Source: Clostridiales bacterium
GTDB lineage: Bacteria; Bacillota; Clostridia; Saccharofermentanales; Saccharofermentanaceae
Direction: 5' to 3'
DNA: 64,000 nt
Assembly: GCA_017513085.1 (NCBI GenBank)
Contig: JAFWDK010000019.1
Span: forward strand, 186,001-250,000
Position numbers and translations under genes: made by a program. Positions 26,952 through 35,401 of this stretch are shown piece by piece. The notes beneath the pieces were generated by a model. That model was not told the DNA's origin. It saw only the letters and a list, made by a program, of their open reading frames with translations, and searched no databases. Numbering within the stretch: the stretch's first letter is position 1; the number at the start of each line of letters is the position of its first letter.

Positions 26952-28193
26952 TCACACTTTCTTCACCACGATCTCGACCACGAAGCCGCCGCCTTCCCGG
27001 TTTCTCGCTTCGAGTCCGCCGCCCATACGATCCATAAAAAGCGACGCAAGATACAGACCCAGTCCGCTTCCGTCTTTTCCTGCCGCAAGACTTCCCCGAT
27101 AGAACTTCGAAGTCAGAAGGGGGATCTCATCCTCCGGCACGCCCGGCCCTCTGTCCATAAAGAGAACATGGACCTCATCGTCCTTTTCGGAGAACTCGAT
27201 CTCCAGCGGCGTGCCCGCATACTTAAACGAGTTGCCCGCGATGTTATCGACCACCTGTTCCAGACGTAGTTTGTCCACCAGGATCAGGCACTCCGGCACT
27301 TCATTCTTCTGCTCGACCGCACCGTAAAAACGAAGCTCCGACACAAAATCGGAAAGGATCTTCGAACTCTCCTCCGTTGGCTCGACCTTCAATTCTTCGA
27401 GCTCATCGAGTGTTGCCTTAAACATGTTATCGATCAGATGCTCGACCGACGTTGCTTTTGCCTTTATGACCGAGACCTTCTCGAGGATATCCGGATCCTT
27501 ATACTTGACCTCCATGACCTCGCACGTTGCCTTGATCGTCGACACCGGCGTTTTAATATCATGTGAAAGCTCCGCGACCAGTTCTTTTTTACTACGGCTC
27601 GCCTCGATCTCACGTTCTGAAGCGCGCTTGAGTTCCTCACGCATTCTGTCGAACGACTCGGTAAAAGCGCCGAAGTAATTGTGTTTCCGCATCTTAAGCG
27701 GCAGATCCAGGTTACCTTTGGAGACGTGCTCGGCAAACATTTTCAGATCGGAAAACGGACGCACAAACAGATACCACACAACAAAAAGCACGCCGAGCCC
27801 GAGTACCATCGCAATCGCTAATACCGCAAGTATCGTGCTCTTCTCTTCGCTCTCGCGTGTCCGGTATTCTTCCGTCCGTGCCGCAAAAGCGATCTTGCCC
27901 GCGATCTTCCCGTCTTTCACGTAGTCGAATACGGAATAGCCCTCGCGGATATAGTAACTGTTTTCAGATTCATACGTCTCATCGGAAAGGAGCGCGATCG
28001 AACACTTGTAGTTCTTCTCTAGTTCCTCCGGATCATTCCCGTCCCGAAGCCTCTGCGAGATCTCGTTGCTCATCGTGTTCAGCGTCAGCATATCGATCTC
28101 GTACACCTCGCGCACCTTGATGCGCTGGTTAAGATAGAAGCCGGCCAGCAGCAACACCAGTATGTAAATGATCGCGATATAGCGTACCTTCAT
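26952..28193 (-). CDS. Sensor histidine kinase
   Basis: 413 residues. Membrane helix 1 (5-22), an extracytoplasmic domain (23-120), helix 2 (121-143), HAMP-like linker (about 144-196), HisKA with the phospho-acceptor H211 in 'ELSHDIKTPVSTI', and HATPase_c with 'NIAGNSFKYA', 'DRGPGVPED' and 'SGLGLYLAS'. The roughly 98-residue sensor domain distinguishes it from BceS-type kinases, which have nearly no outer loop. It overlaps the response regulator by ATGA. Together with the divergent ABC exporter it probably senses an antimicrobial compound or envelope stress; the signal cannot be read. Confidence 0.92.
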   Translation of the reverse strand: MKVRYIAIIYILVLLLAGFYLNQRIKVREVYEIDMLTLNTMSNEISQRLRDGNDPEELEKNYKCSIALLSDETYESENSYYIREGYSVFDYVKDGKIAGKIAFAARTEEYRTRESEEKSTILAVLAIAMVLGLGVLFVVWYLFVRPFSDLKMFAEHVSKGNLDLPLKMRKHNYFGAFTESFDRMREELKRASEREIEASRSKKELVAELSHDIKTPVSTIKATCEVMEVKYKDPDILEKVSVIKAKATSVEHLIDNMFKATLDELEELKVEPTEESSKILSDFVSELRFYGAVEQKNEVPECLILVDKLRLEQVVDNIAGNSFKYAGTPLEIEFSEKDDEVHVLFMDRGPGVPEDEIPLLTSKFYRGSLAAGKDGSGLGLYLASLFMDRMGGGLEARNREGGGFVVEIVVKKV

Positions 28194-28930
28194 GAAGGGA
28201 TCTCCAGCATATAGCCCGTGCCCCAGATCGTCTTGATGAACTTCGGCGAATTCGGATCCGCCTCGATCTTCTCACGAAGTCTCCGCACGTGCACATTCAG
28301 CGTACCGTCCGTATAGAACGAATCGCCCCAGACCTCCGAGAACAACTTCTCCTTGGTCACGATCGTATTTTTATTTTCATATAAACAAGAAAGCAGCTGA
28401 AATTCTTTTGCCTTGAGCGGGATGCTCTTTCCTTCCACGACCGCACTCATGGTCGCTTCGTCGATGGCAAAAGCAACGGCGCCTTTCGTCCCTGCGCCAT
28501 CCGCTCCTGCTGCACCCATGGCGCCCGATGCTTCCGCACCCGCATCGGCCATTCTTGCCTTCATGGTTTCCAGACGTTTGAGCTGCACTTTCACTTTGGC
28601 AAGAAGCACACTCAGCGTATATGGTTTTTTAATATAATCGTCCCCGCCGATGTTAAGCGCCACCAGCACGTCGTCATCACTCTGGCGCGCGCTGATAAAC
28701 AGGATCGGCGTATCGTATGTTTCCCGTAGCGTCTTGCAAAGCGCAAACCCGCTTTCATTTCCGAGATTAATATCCAGCAGGAAAACATCTGCCGTGTTCT
28801 CTTTCAGGAACGCCATGCACGACTCTGAATCCGCGACACTCTCACAAGTCACGCCGAACAGTTCAAAGTACTCTTTCGTCATCTTCGTCAGCTCGACTTC
28901 ATCATCGATCAGTAAACAGTTAACGTGCAT
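28190..28930 (-). CDS. OmpR-family response regulator
   Basis: 246 residues from the ATG at 28930, preceded by GAAGGAG. Receiver domain: 'LLIDDE', phospho-acceptor Asp in 'VFLLDINLG', Ser in 'LFISAR' and Lys in 'DYIKKPY'. The C-terminal winged helix ('AKEFQLLSCLYENKNTIVTKEKLFSEVWG...TLNVHVRRLREKIE...IKTIWGTGYML') is OmpR/PhoB type. Between them is an unusual linker of about 27 residues made almost only of Ala, Gly, Asp and Met. A pair of 11-bp direct repeats 62 bp upstream of the start is the likely binding site. It is co-transcribed with the kinase. Confidence 0.93.
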   Translation of the reverse strand: MHVNCLLIDDEVELTKMTKEYFELFGVTCESVADSESCMAFLKENTADVFLLDINLGNESGFALCKTLRETYDTPILFISARQSDDDVLVALNIGGDDYIKKPYTLSVLLAKVKVQLKRLETMKARMADAGAEASGAMGAAGADGAGTKGAVAFAIDEATMSAVVEGKSIPLKAKEFQLLSCLYENKNTIVTKEKLFSEVWGDSFYTDGTLNVHVRRLREKIEADPNSPKFIKTIWGTGYMLEIPS

Positions 28931-28961
28931 TCTTGAACACTCCTTCACCCGGTCTTTCTAA

Positions 28962-28970
28962 AGTATAGCA
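28962..28970 (-). promoter_or_regulatory. Extended -10 promoter of the two-component system
   Basis: Minus-strand TGC-TATACT, with TATACT at 28962-28967 and TGn at 28968-28970. There is no good -35 at 17 bp; the direct-repeat site sits just upstream, as expected for an activator-dependent promoter. Confidence 0.55.
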
Positions 28971-28991
28971 CAAGTGCCCGTGAGACGGCGC

Positions 28992-29013
28992 AAGTAAGAA
29001 TTAAGTAAGAATT
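28992..29013 (+). promoter_or_regulatory. Tandem 11-bp direct repeat, likely response-regulator site
   Basis: AAGTAAGAATT occurs twice without a gap (28992-29002 and 29003-29013). The 11-bp step is one helical turn, the layout used by OmpR/PhoB-type dimers. It lies between the divergent two-component and ABC transporter genes; a TTGCAC -35-like hexamer (29012-29017) begins inside the second copy on the plus strand. Confidence 0.6.
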
Positions 29014-29159
29014 GCACAAGATTCATGTAAAGCATTCTTTTCCCGGGAGTCGTAAACTGGCATTGTAAGAAACGAGGGAGCCGAGGCGGACGCGCCGGAA
29101 AGCCCACCCCAAGGAAACACAAAACCAAATCAGAAAACCGAAGAAGGAGAACATACAAT

Positions 29160-29987
29160 ATGCCAACGCAAGTCAACACAAAAGACACTACCTCCTCGAT
29201 GCAGAGAAAGGACGTACAGAACATGAACACAAAAGAATCCATTCTCCGTGCCAGAGATCTTTGCAAGACCTTCTCAAACGAAAGCATCCAGCAGCACGTA
29301 CTGAAGAACCTGAATCTGGAAATCAGAAAAGGCGACTTCACGGTCATCATGGGTGACTCCGGCGCAGGTAAATCCACACTGCTTTACGCCCTGTCCGGTA
29401 TGGACCGTCCGAGCCTCGGTTCCGTCGCTTACGGCACCGAAGAGATCTCCAAATACAGCAACGACAAGCTGGCTCTCTTTCGAAGAAAGCACTGCGGCTT
29501 CGTTTTCCAGCAGAACTATCTGAACAACACCATGAGCGTGCTTGACAACATCATCGTCTGCGGACTTCTGAAGAGTAAAAACAGAAAGCAGATCGCAGAG
29601 AAAGCGAAAAGACTTCTCTCGCAGGTCGGTCTTTCCGAAAACAGCTACAACAAGTTCCCGAACCAGCTTTCCGGCGGTGAACAGCAGCGTGTCGCACTGG
29701 TACGCTCCGTCATCAACGAACCGGAGATCCTTTTCGCCGACGAGCCGACAGGCGCACTCAACTCCCAGAACACCAACGCCGTTCTCGACGTTCTCTCCGA
29801 ATTGAACGAGCGCGGTCAGAGCATCGTCATGGTCACCCACACCATCGCTGCTGCCGAACGAGGCAACCGCATCCTGTATCTCCGTGACGGTGTGATCTGC
29901 GATGAGATCGAACTTTCCCGCTACGAAGGCAAAGATCAGGAACGTCACCGCGCACTCCGCGCATTTCTGCAGAACATGGGGTGGTAA
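29160..29987 (+). CDS. ABC exporter ATP-binding protein (MacB/BceA class)
   Basis: 275 residues. Walker A '[17 protein letters not shown]', Q-loop 'FVFQQNYL', signature '[15 protein letters not shown]', Walker B '[12 protein letters not shown]' and switch His in 'MVTHT'. The order and sequence fit the family that pairs with FtsX-type permeases. AGGAGA lies 9 bases before the ATG at 29160; about 20 extra N-terminal residues precede the domain, and an in-frame ATG at 29223 is an alternative. The permease follows 3 bp downstream. Likely role: energising export or removal of antimicrobial peptides under control of the divergent two-component system. Confidence 0.92.
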   Translation: MPTQVNTKDTTSSMQRKDVQNMNTKESILRARDLCKTFSNESIQQHVLKNLNLEIRKGDFTVIMGDSGAGKSTLLYALSGMDRPSLGSVAYGTEEISKYSNDKLALFRRKHCGFVFQQNYLNNTMSVLDNIIVCGLLKSKNRKQIAEKAKRLLSQVGLSENSYNKFPNQLSGGEQQRVALVRSVINEPEILFADEPTGALNSQNTNAVLDVLSELNERGQSIVMVTHTIAAAERGNRILYLRDGVICDEIELSRYEGKDQERHRALRAFLQNMGW

Positions 29988-29990
29988 GAT

Positions 29991-32330
29991 ATGTATTCAC
30001 TTTTTTTCATTGCAAGAAATAATATCAAGAAACACAAGGGCGAGGTCGCGATCCTTTTTATCCTGATCTTCCTGGCTGCATTCCTTCTCTTTACGAGTCT
30101 CTCCCTGATGCTCTCCGGCCAGAGCACCATCGATACATGCACTGAGAAGTATCACACATCCGACATTGTCATCTTCCAGCCTACGGGACTTACTGCGGAA
30201 GAAACCTGCGACATCGTCAAATCGATCCCGGGCTCCGATCTTGTCGAATCCGCTCCGGTCATCAACTGGAATGCAAACTATTACTACGGAAACAAAAGCG
30301 CCGACGAATCGACGGCCTACATGTTTTTCCTGACCGATGCATCCAGGCCGACGTATCTTAATTCGCTTCCCGAGATCTGCAACGATCTGAAAGATGACGA
30401 GATCGTGATCCCCTACAATCAGATCGCCTCTGTAGGGATCGGTGACAAGATGCACATCATCGGAAACGGCATGGATCTTGAATTTACGGTCAAAGGCTAT
30501 CTGGAAAATATGTACTTTGCCACGTCCATGAATATCTCCGGTTTCTTCTGTGCCGTCAGCCACAACACGTACGAAAAGATCTCCGACAATCTGCACCCCT
30601 CCTACACAGGAAGCTTCGTATACAGCCGCCTGAAAGACGGTGTAGACGAAGATGCATACGACAAAGCCGTAACAGGTGCTTTTGACGTAGCACACAAGCC
30701 AAACACCGTAGTAAGATCTGTCGTCCTCGCGGGCACAAGCATGCTCTCGAACATTGCTTCCTCGATCGTTCTGACATTCACTGTCATACTTGTCGGCCTT
30801 GCATTGATCATCATGCACTTCTCCATCAAGAACTTCATCGAGATGAACATTCAAAACATCGGGCTCCTTCAGGCCAGCGGATACAGCAGCCGTGCTCTCC
30901 GTTTCGCCTGCGTGCTCGAAGAAATGATCATCTGCGTGCTGGCCACCGTGGCCGCCGTCGGTGTCGGTCTTTTGATCACCTCCCCGCTCAACTCCCTGCA
31001 GGGCATCCTGAAGGGTCTGTCCGGCTTCAAAGGCATCTGCATCCCGGCACTTTTCGTCACCTTGATCTTTGTCCCGGTCGCCGTTTTCCTGGGCACACTT
31101 CTCGCGTCAAGAAGCTACAAGAAACTCACCGTTCTGGAGTCTCTCCGAAGCGGCATCTCCAGCCACAACTTCAAGAAGAATTACTGCCCGCTCGAAAAGA
31201 GCAAGCTCCCGTTGAACCTGGCTCTTTCTTTCAAGCAGATCCTCGGCAGCAAGAAAAAGAACTTGTTCATCGCCTTGATCATGGCATGCCTGACTGTATC
31301 CACCTGCCTCGGCTTCTCACTCTACGAGAATTTCGGTCTGGATCAGAAGCCTCTTCTGGAGCTGGTCGGCTTTGAGACCGGTGACCTCCAGACAGTGATC
31401 ACAGACGATCCGACGGTCATGGATACTCTTCGTGCCGATGACCGTGTCGATCACCTTCTCAAAAACGGTTCACTCGCGAGCATCGATGTCATGCTCATGG
31501 ACAACTTCACCACTCTGACCGTCGATACCTACGACGATCTGTCCAAGCTGGAATACGAATCCATTCTGGAAGGTCATACTCCGGGCAAAGCGGACGAGAT
31601 CATCCTGACTTGTGTCGAGGCTGACAAGCTCCACGCGAAGATCGGCGATATCGTGAATGTCAAAGGTCAGACCGGCGATTCCATCCCGTTCACGGTCTGC
31701 GGCATCGACCAGAAGATCAACAACCTCGGAAATAAAGCCATGGTAACGGAAGCAGGCGCTATGCGCATCAACCCTGAATTCGAGATGACGAATGTCATCA
31801 TTTACCTCAAAGACGGTATTTCCCCAAGAGACTTCAGTAAAGAGCTTACTATGAAGCACCCCAAGAGCACCACGCTTCTGGTACAGGATCTCATCGGCAA
31901 CACCATCGACTCTCTTTGTGGTGCCATGAATACCATCTGCGTGATCTTCGTCATCATGACCTGCTTCGTCGTCATCCTGACCGAGATCCTCCTTACAAGA
32001 TCCCAGATCATCCGTGAAAGATCCGAACTGGGCGTCAGCAAAGCGATCGGTTACACCTCCGGCGAACTCGTCCGACGCACGATCCTCAGCACCCTGCCGA
32101 CTGTCATCTTCGGTATTTGCCTCGGCTACCTCCTGCACATCACGATCGCAAACAAGGTGATGTACATCGGTCTGGCTTCCTTCGGAATCAAGCAGCCGAA
32201 CCTGACCTCCAACCCGATCTGGTTCCTGGTCACCATGGTCATCATCGTCAGCTGCGCCGTACTCACGAGCTACCTCAACAGCAGAAGCATCAGCAAGCTC
32301 GAGCCGGTACGCATCCTGAAGGAAGACTGA
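29991..32330 (+). CDS. FtsX-type ABC transporter permease
   Basis: 779 residues. The N-terminal helix (about 18-40) is followed by a large outer domain (about 45-250), then three helices (about 255-375) of the first FtsX core, a further helix near 425, a second outer domain (about 450-640), and three helices forming the second FtsX core ending at 'SRSISKLEPVRILKED'. This duplicated FtsX plan without the very large single loop of BceB is typical of MacB/YtrF-like or salivaricin-type permeases. It starts 3 bp after the ATPase stop. It most likely moves a peptide or lipid with its partner ATPase. Confidence 0.88.
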   Translation: MYSLFFIARNNIKKHKGEVAILFILIFLAAFLLFTSLSLMLSGQSTIDTCTEKYHTSDIVIFQPTGLTAEETCDIVKSIPGSDLVESAPVINWNANYYYGNKSADESTAYMFFLTDASRPTYLNSLPEICNDLKDDEIVIPYNQIASVGIGDKMHIIGNGMDLEFTVKGYLENMYFATSMNISGFFCAVSHNTYEKISDNLHPSYTGSFVYSRLKDGVDEDAYDKAVTGAFDVAHKPNTVVRSVVLAGTSMLSNIASSIVLTFTVILVGLALIIMHFSIKNFIEMNIQNIGLLQASGYSSRALRFACVLEEMIICVLATVAAVGVGLLITSPLNSLQGILKGLSGFKGICIPALFVTLIFVPVAVFLGTLLASRSYKKLTVLESLRSGISSHNFKKNYCPLEKSKLPLNLALSFKQILGSKKKNLFIALIMACLTVSTCLGFSLYENFGLDQKPLLELVGFETGDLQTVITDDPTVMDTLRADDRVDHLLKNGSLASIDVMLMDNFTTLTVDTYDDLSKLEYESILEGHTPGKADEIILTCVEADKLHAKIGDIVNVKGQTGDSIPFTVCGIDQKINNLGNKAMVTEAGAMRINPEFEMTNVIIYLKDGISPRDFSKELTMKHPKSTTLLVQDLIGNTIDSLCGAMNTICVIFVIMTCFVVILTEILLTRSQIIRERSELGVSKAIGYTSGELVRRTILSTLPTVIFGICLGYLLHITIANKVMYIGLASFGIKQPNLTSNPIWFLVTMVIIVSCAVLTSYLNSRSISKLEPVRILKED

Positions 32331-32383
32331 TCCTGATCCGCCGATCCTTCAGCAAAAGCACTGAGGCACAAAAACAACAGAAA

Positions 32384-32440
32384 AGCCGCTGTTCCTTTCG
32401 CCCGGGTTTCCCCGAAGCGAGAAGAGCAGCGGCTCTTTTC
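32384..32440. terminator. Two-way terminator between convergent genes
   Basis: Arms AGCCGCTG (32384-32391) and CAGCGGCT (32427-32434), flanked by CTTTTC on the plus side and by TTTTCTGTTGTTTTTG on the minus side. It can serve both the ABC operon and the membrane protein gene. The loop is long (35 bases), with a possible inner stem. Confidence 0.65.
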
Positions 32441-32475
32441 ACTGATGCTATATTTTCTCCGTTCCTATCTCACGC

Positions 32476-34146
32476 TTATTTGGAAACCACTCTGAAGAGT
32501 TGCAGTCCTTCGATCGTATCTACCACTTCACTCTTCACATCCCCATAGTGTTCTTTAAGATAGGTCACGATCCGGGCACGATACGCCGAATTGGCAAGAA
32601 CATACACCTTTGGATTATCCACCATATCCCGGAACGGATTGGAGATACCATACTTTTTAAGACTCATATTAGAGATCGGCGAACGAGTCATCCATCCTCC
32701 CAAAAGGTAAGTATTTTCGTAAAATCCCATCGGGTACTCATCCGTAAAATGGTAGATCGAAACAGTCATATCTCCGTATGTCTGCGACAGATACAGATGA
32801 TCCTGATCCGCAAAGAACCGCTCATACATGGCAAGGTAGTTTTTTCTCTCCGGCGTCATATCACGTGCCGTGCTTGTGACATTCTGCGCCATGGTTCCGA
32901 TATTCAGCGCCAATGCTCCCAACGCCAGATATACGAAAAACGATTTCTTGATCGTTGCTTTTTCTTCCTTTTTCGGGAAGATAAACAGACTCAACATCAC
33001 AAAAACCGATACGGCTACGACCAGATCCACCCGTCTCATCAGAAATCGCTGGACGATCGCGAAATACAGATTAAAGAATCCCACCACAACGCCAGCCGGA
33101 ATAAGCGCCAGCAAGGCTTTCTTTTCCCAGTACCCGACAAGTACCGCAAGCACCAGCACAGCAATACTGAACCGGTATTGAAGGAATCCCGGCACGATCT
33201 GCTTGCAAAAAGAAGACAAAACGGTCTTCGCATCCGCGTTTTTCTTGATGGAATTCACTTCTTTCATAAGCTCTGTCGTCACAAACTCCGGATCATCGAA
33301 AGTCCAGTGTGAAAACAGGTAGTAGTCATTTGCCGAAATACCTAGAGAATGATAAAACTCTTCATTCTGATCGTAATCCGCCCAAGGCCTATCCGTAAAT
33401 ACTCCGCGCACTTCGTTATACTCCCGGAACGCATTCCATTCCGGATCGTTTTTGTAAGCGGCCGCGTCGTAAAGCCGGGCAGCATACCCGATGCCCAGGA
33501 CAGCCAGCACGACCGAACCGATCACGGCGATACGCTTCAGGCCCGGCTTGGTCAGCAGGATATACAGCAAGAAGAAAACGCCAGCAGCAAACAACGCAAT
33601 CAGAAAAGAATAGAAACGGATCATGGAACCGGTAAAAGCAAGTAAACCTCCCAGCACGATCTGAAACCAGGACAGTTTCCTGGCGGAAGTATTCAGAAGG
33701 ATGACCGCAAGTCCACAGATCGAAGCAAAACCTGCCGTTTTTGTGAATGTGACATTCACATAGCACTCATAAAGCAGGAAAACATAAAAAAGCGCCACAC
33801 ATACATATGCACGCTTGTCACCTCGCTTCTTGTCCAGCAGGGTATATGAAAATGCCATGGAAGAAACAAACAAAGTGGACATATGGAAGATCACGTACCA
33901 GTTCACACTATGACACGCTGTATAAAGCAGAACCAGCACCCGACCGATCAGAATATTCGAATACACCATATGCGGATCACACTTGCCGTAAAGGCCGGAG
34001 ACGATCCCCATCATGGCAAAATCATCGTTGATCTCATAATGCGTATGGCAAAAAAGCAGACAGAAAGCCATAAAAGCTCCGTTGACCGCAAGCAGAACAA
34101 GCAAGCGGATGATTCTTGACTTGTCCGGTTTCCATTTTCTTTCCAT
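32476..34146 (-). CDS. Polytopic membrane protein, GT-C glycosyltransferase-like
   Basis: 556 residues with about 11 membrane helices in the first 400 residues and a C-terminal soluble part of about 140 residues. After the first helix an acidic pair stands in the first outer loop ('EINDDFAMM', Asp41-Asp42), where GT-C enzymes place catalytic acid residues. This suggests a lipid-linked sugar transferase for surface glycans, but no family-specific motif is clear and no glycan genes are nearby. It could equally be an uncharacterised membrane protein. The start has GGGGGA 9 bases upstream. It is followed by a shared terminator. Confidence 0.6.
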   Translation of the reverse strand: MERKWKPDKSRIIRLLVLLAVNGAFMAFCLLFCHTHYEINDDFAMMGIVSGLYGKCDPHMVYSNILIGRVLVLLYTACHSVNWYVIFHMSTLFVSSMAFSYTLLDKKRGDKRAYVCVALFYVFLLYECYVNVTFTKTAGFASICGLAVILLNTSARKLSWFQIVLGGLLAFTGSMIRFYSFLIALFAAGVFFLLYILLTKPGLKRIAVIGSVVLAVLGIGYAARLYDAAAYKNDPEWNAFREYNEVRGVFTDRPWADYDQNEEFYHSLGISANDYYLFSHWTFDDPEFVTTELMKEVNSIKKNADAKTVLSSFCKQIVPGFLQYRFSIAVLVLAVLVGYWEKKALLALIPAGVVVGFFNLYFAIVQRFLMRRVDLVVAVSVFVMLSLFIFPKKEEKATIKKSFFVYLALGALALNIGTMAQNVTSTARDMTPERKNYLAMYERFFADQDHLYLSQTYGDMTVSIYHFTDEYPMGFYENTYLLGGWMTRSPISNMSLKKYGISNPFRDMVDNPKVYVLANSAYRARIVTYLKEHYGDVKSEVVDTIEGLQLFRVVSK

Positions 34147-34189
34147 CGGCTTTTCCCCCTATCACAAAAAAGATTCGGCAACCACGTTC

Positions 34190-35374
34190 TTACTTCTTCA
34201 CCACAACATCCATGATCTTATTTCCACAATACTTGCAGACATAGTTCTCGTCCACCGCGCCATTGATCGGCGAAGCACAACTCGGACAGTGATCTTTGAC
34301 GATTTTCTTAGCAAGCGCGATCTTCAGGACCGAATCGTGCACCTCAAGCGTACAATGATTCAGATAACCTTGACGGATGGATCCACGCACTTTGCTGATC
34401 TTTCCGGACTTTGACGAATCCATGCTCTGAAGCTCCTCAGCCTTAATGAAAGGCTTATCAAACTTAGCAAAAAATGCCGCAAAAGCACCGGACGATCTTA
34501 TGCAGCGGGCGCTTTTGACACGGCGGATGAACAGGATGACCATGATCACTGTGAAGAACACGCCGAACAATGCCGTCGACAGCAGATCCGCTTTGATCGC
34601 CGAGAACGAACGCACCTTCGTTTCCGGAGCAAGGATCGCCTTTCGCAGATAATCCTGGTCGTTATACTTGCCAAGCATATCGAAAGACATAATCGTCAGG
34701 ATCGTCGCTGCAGCAATCGAGATAATGATCAGAATGATGGAAGCCGCATACTTCGACGCAAGTCCCCGTCCTTCATAATAGGAAGGGCGGTTGACACCCT
34801 GCTTGATCTCATTGGAAATACTGTAGAAACGATCGCCGGAAAGTACTTTGGCAAAGATATCCGGGCTACCGCAGTATGGGCATTGTCCGGTAAAGTACAG
34901 TTTCTTCTCGATGCCCGCGCCGCAATTCTTGCACTCGCAGAGGATCTTTTTGCTGAAGAGCTCTACCTGCTCAACACCGTCAATCGTCTTGATGCTGAAT
35001 TTCTTCATGTAAAGAATGCGGAAAAGACGAAGCTCAAGTCTCACCCGAAGTTGGGAATGACCGGTCACTTCAGCAAGCGCGCTGATCGGGATCGTGCCGG
35101 AAAGATCTCCTTCAAAATAACTGGAGTAGAATCTGGCATCGCCGATCAGCTTGCGTGAAATACACACGATCAGAAGCACGATCGCGCCAACAATGATGCC
35201 ACGGATACTTCCCGGCATAGACTTTGCATTCAGAGCTGTGTCAATGTCGTCCCGATAGTAGATCAAAAGATCAACTGCAAGATAAGCGAGAACGGCAATT
35301 TGAAACACGCTTAGTATGAACAGAATAATGTTTTTGATCTTGAAAGCAACTAGTGCCTTATTCTTCAGATACAT
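34190..35374 (-). CDS. Membrane protein with two zinc ribbons, function unknown
   Basis: 394 residues from the ATG at 35374, chosen for GGAG 8 bases upstream. Two N-terminal helices (about 15-35 and 58-75), a central part with CxxC...CxxC ('CECKNCGAG' and 'CPYCGSP'), two further helices (about 215-240 and 270-290), and a C-terminal ribbon 'CPSCASP...CKYCGNK'. The zinc ribbons and charged parts are probably cytoplasmic. It lies 27 bp after the M1 peptidase stop and is likely co-transcribed. I do not recognise the family; it resembles stand-alone zinc-ribbon membrane proteins common in Clostridia that have no known role. Confidence 0.75.
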   Translation of the reverse strand: MYLKNKALVAFKIKNIILFILSVFQIAVLAYLAVDLLIYYRDDIDTALNAKSMPGSIRGIIVGAIVLLIVCISRKLIGDARFYSSYFEGDLSGTIPISALAEVTGHSQLRVRLELRLFRILYMKKFSIKTIDGVEQVELFSKKILCECKNCGAGIEKKLYFTGQCPYCGSPDIFAKVLSGDRFYSISNEIKQGVNRPSYYEGRGLASKYAASIILIIISIAAATILTIMSFDMLGKYNDQDYLRKAILAPETKVRSFSAIKADLLSTALFGVFFTVIMVILFIRRVKSARCIRSSGAFAAFFAKFDKPFIKAEELQSMDSSKSGKISKVRGSIRQGYLNHCTLEVHDSVLKIALAKKIVKDHCPSCASPINGAVDENYVCKYCGNKIMDVVVKK

Positions 35375-35401
35375 TCCGGAGTCTCCTTTTCTCTGGCTCA
35401 A

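Noticed and set aside
26952..32330. Calling the two-component system and ABC exporter a Bce-type detoxification module
   Set aside because: The kinase has an outer domain of nearly 100 residues and the permease lacks the single very large loop of BceB, so the general layout fits but the specific family does not.
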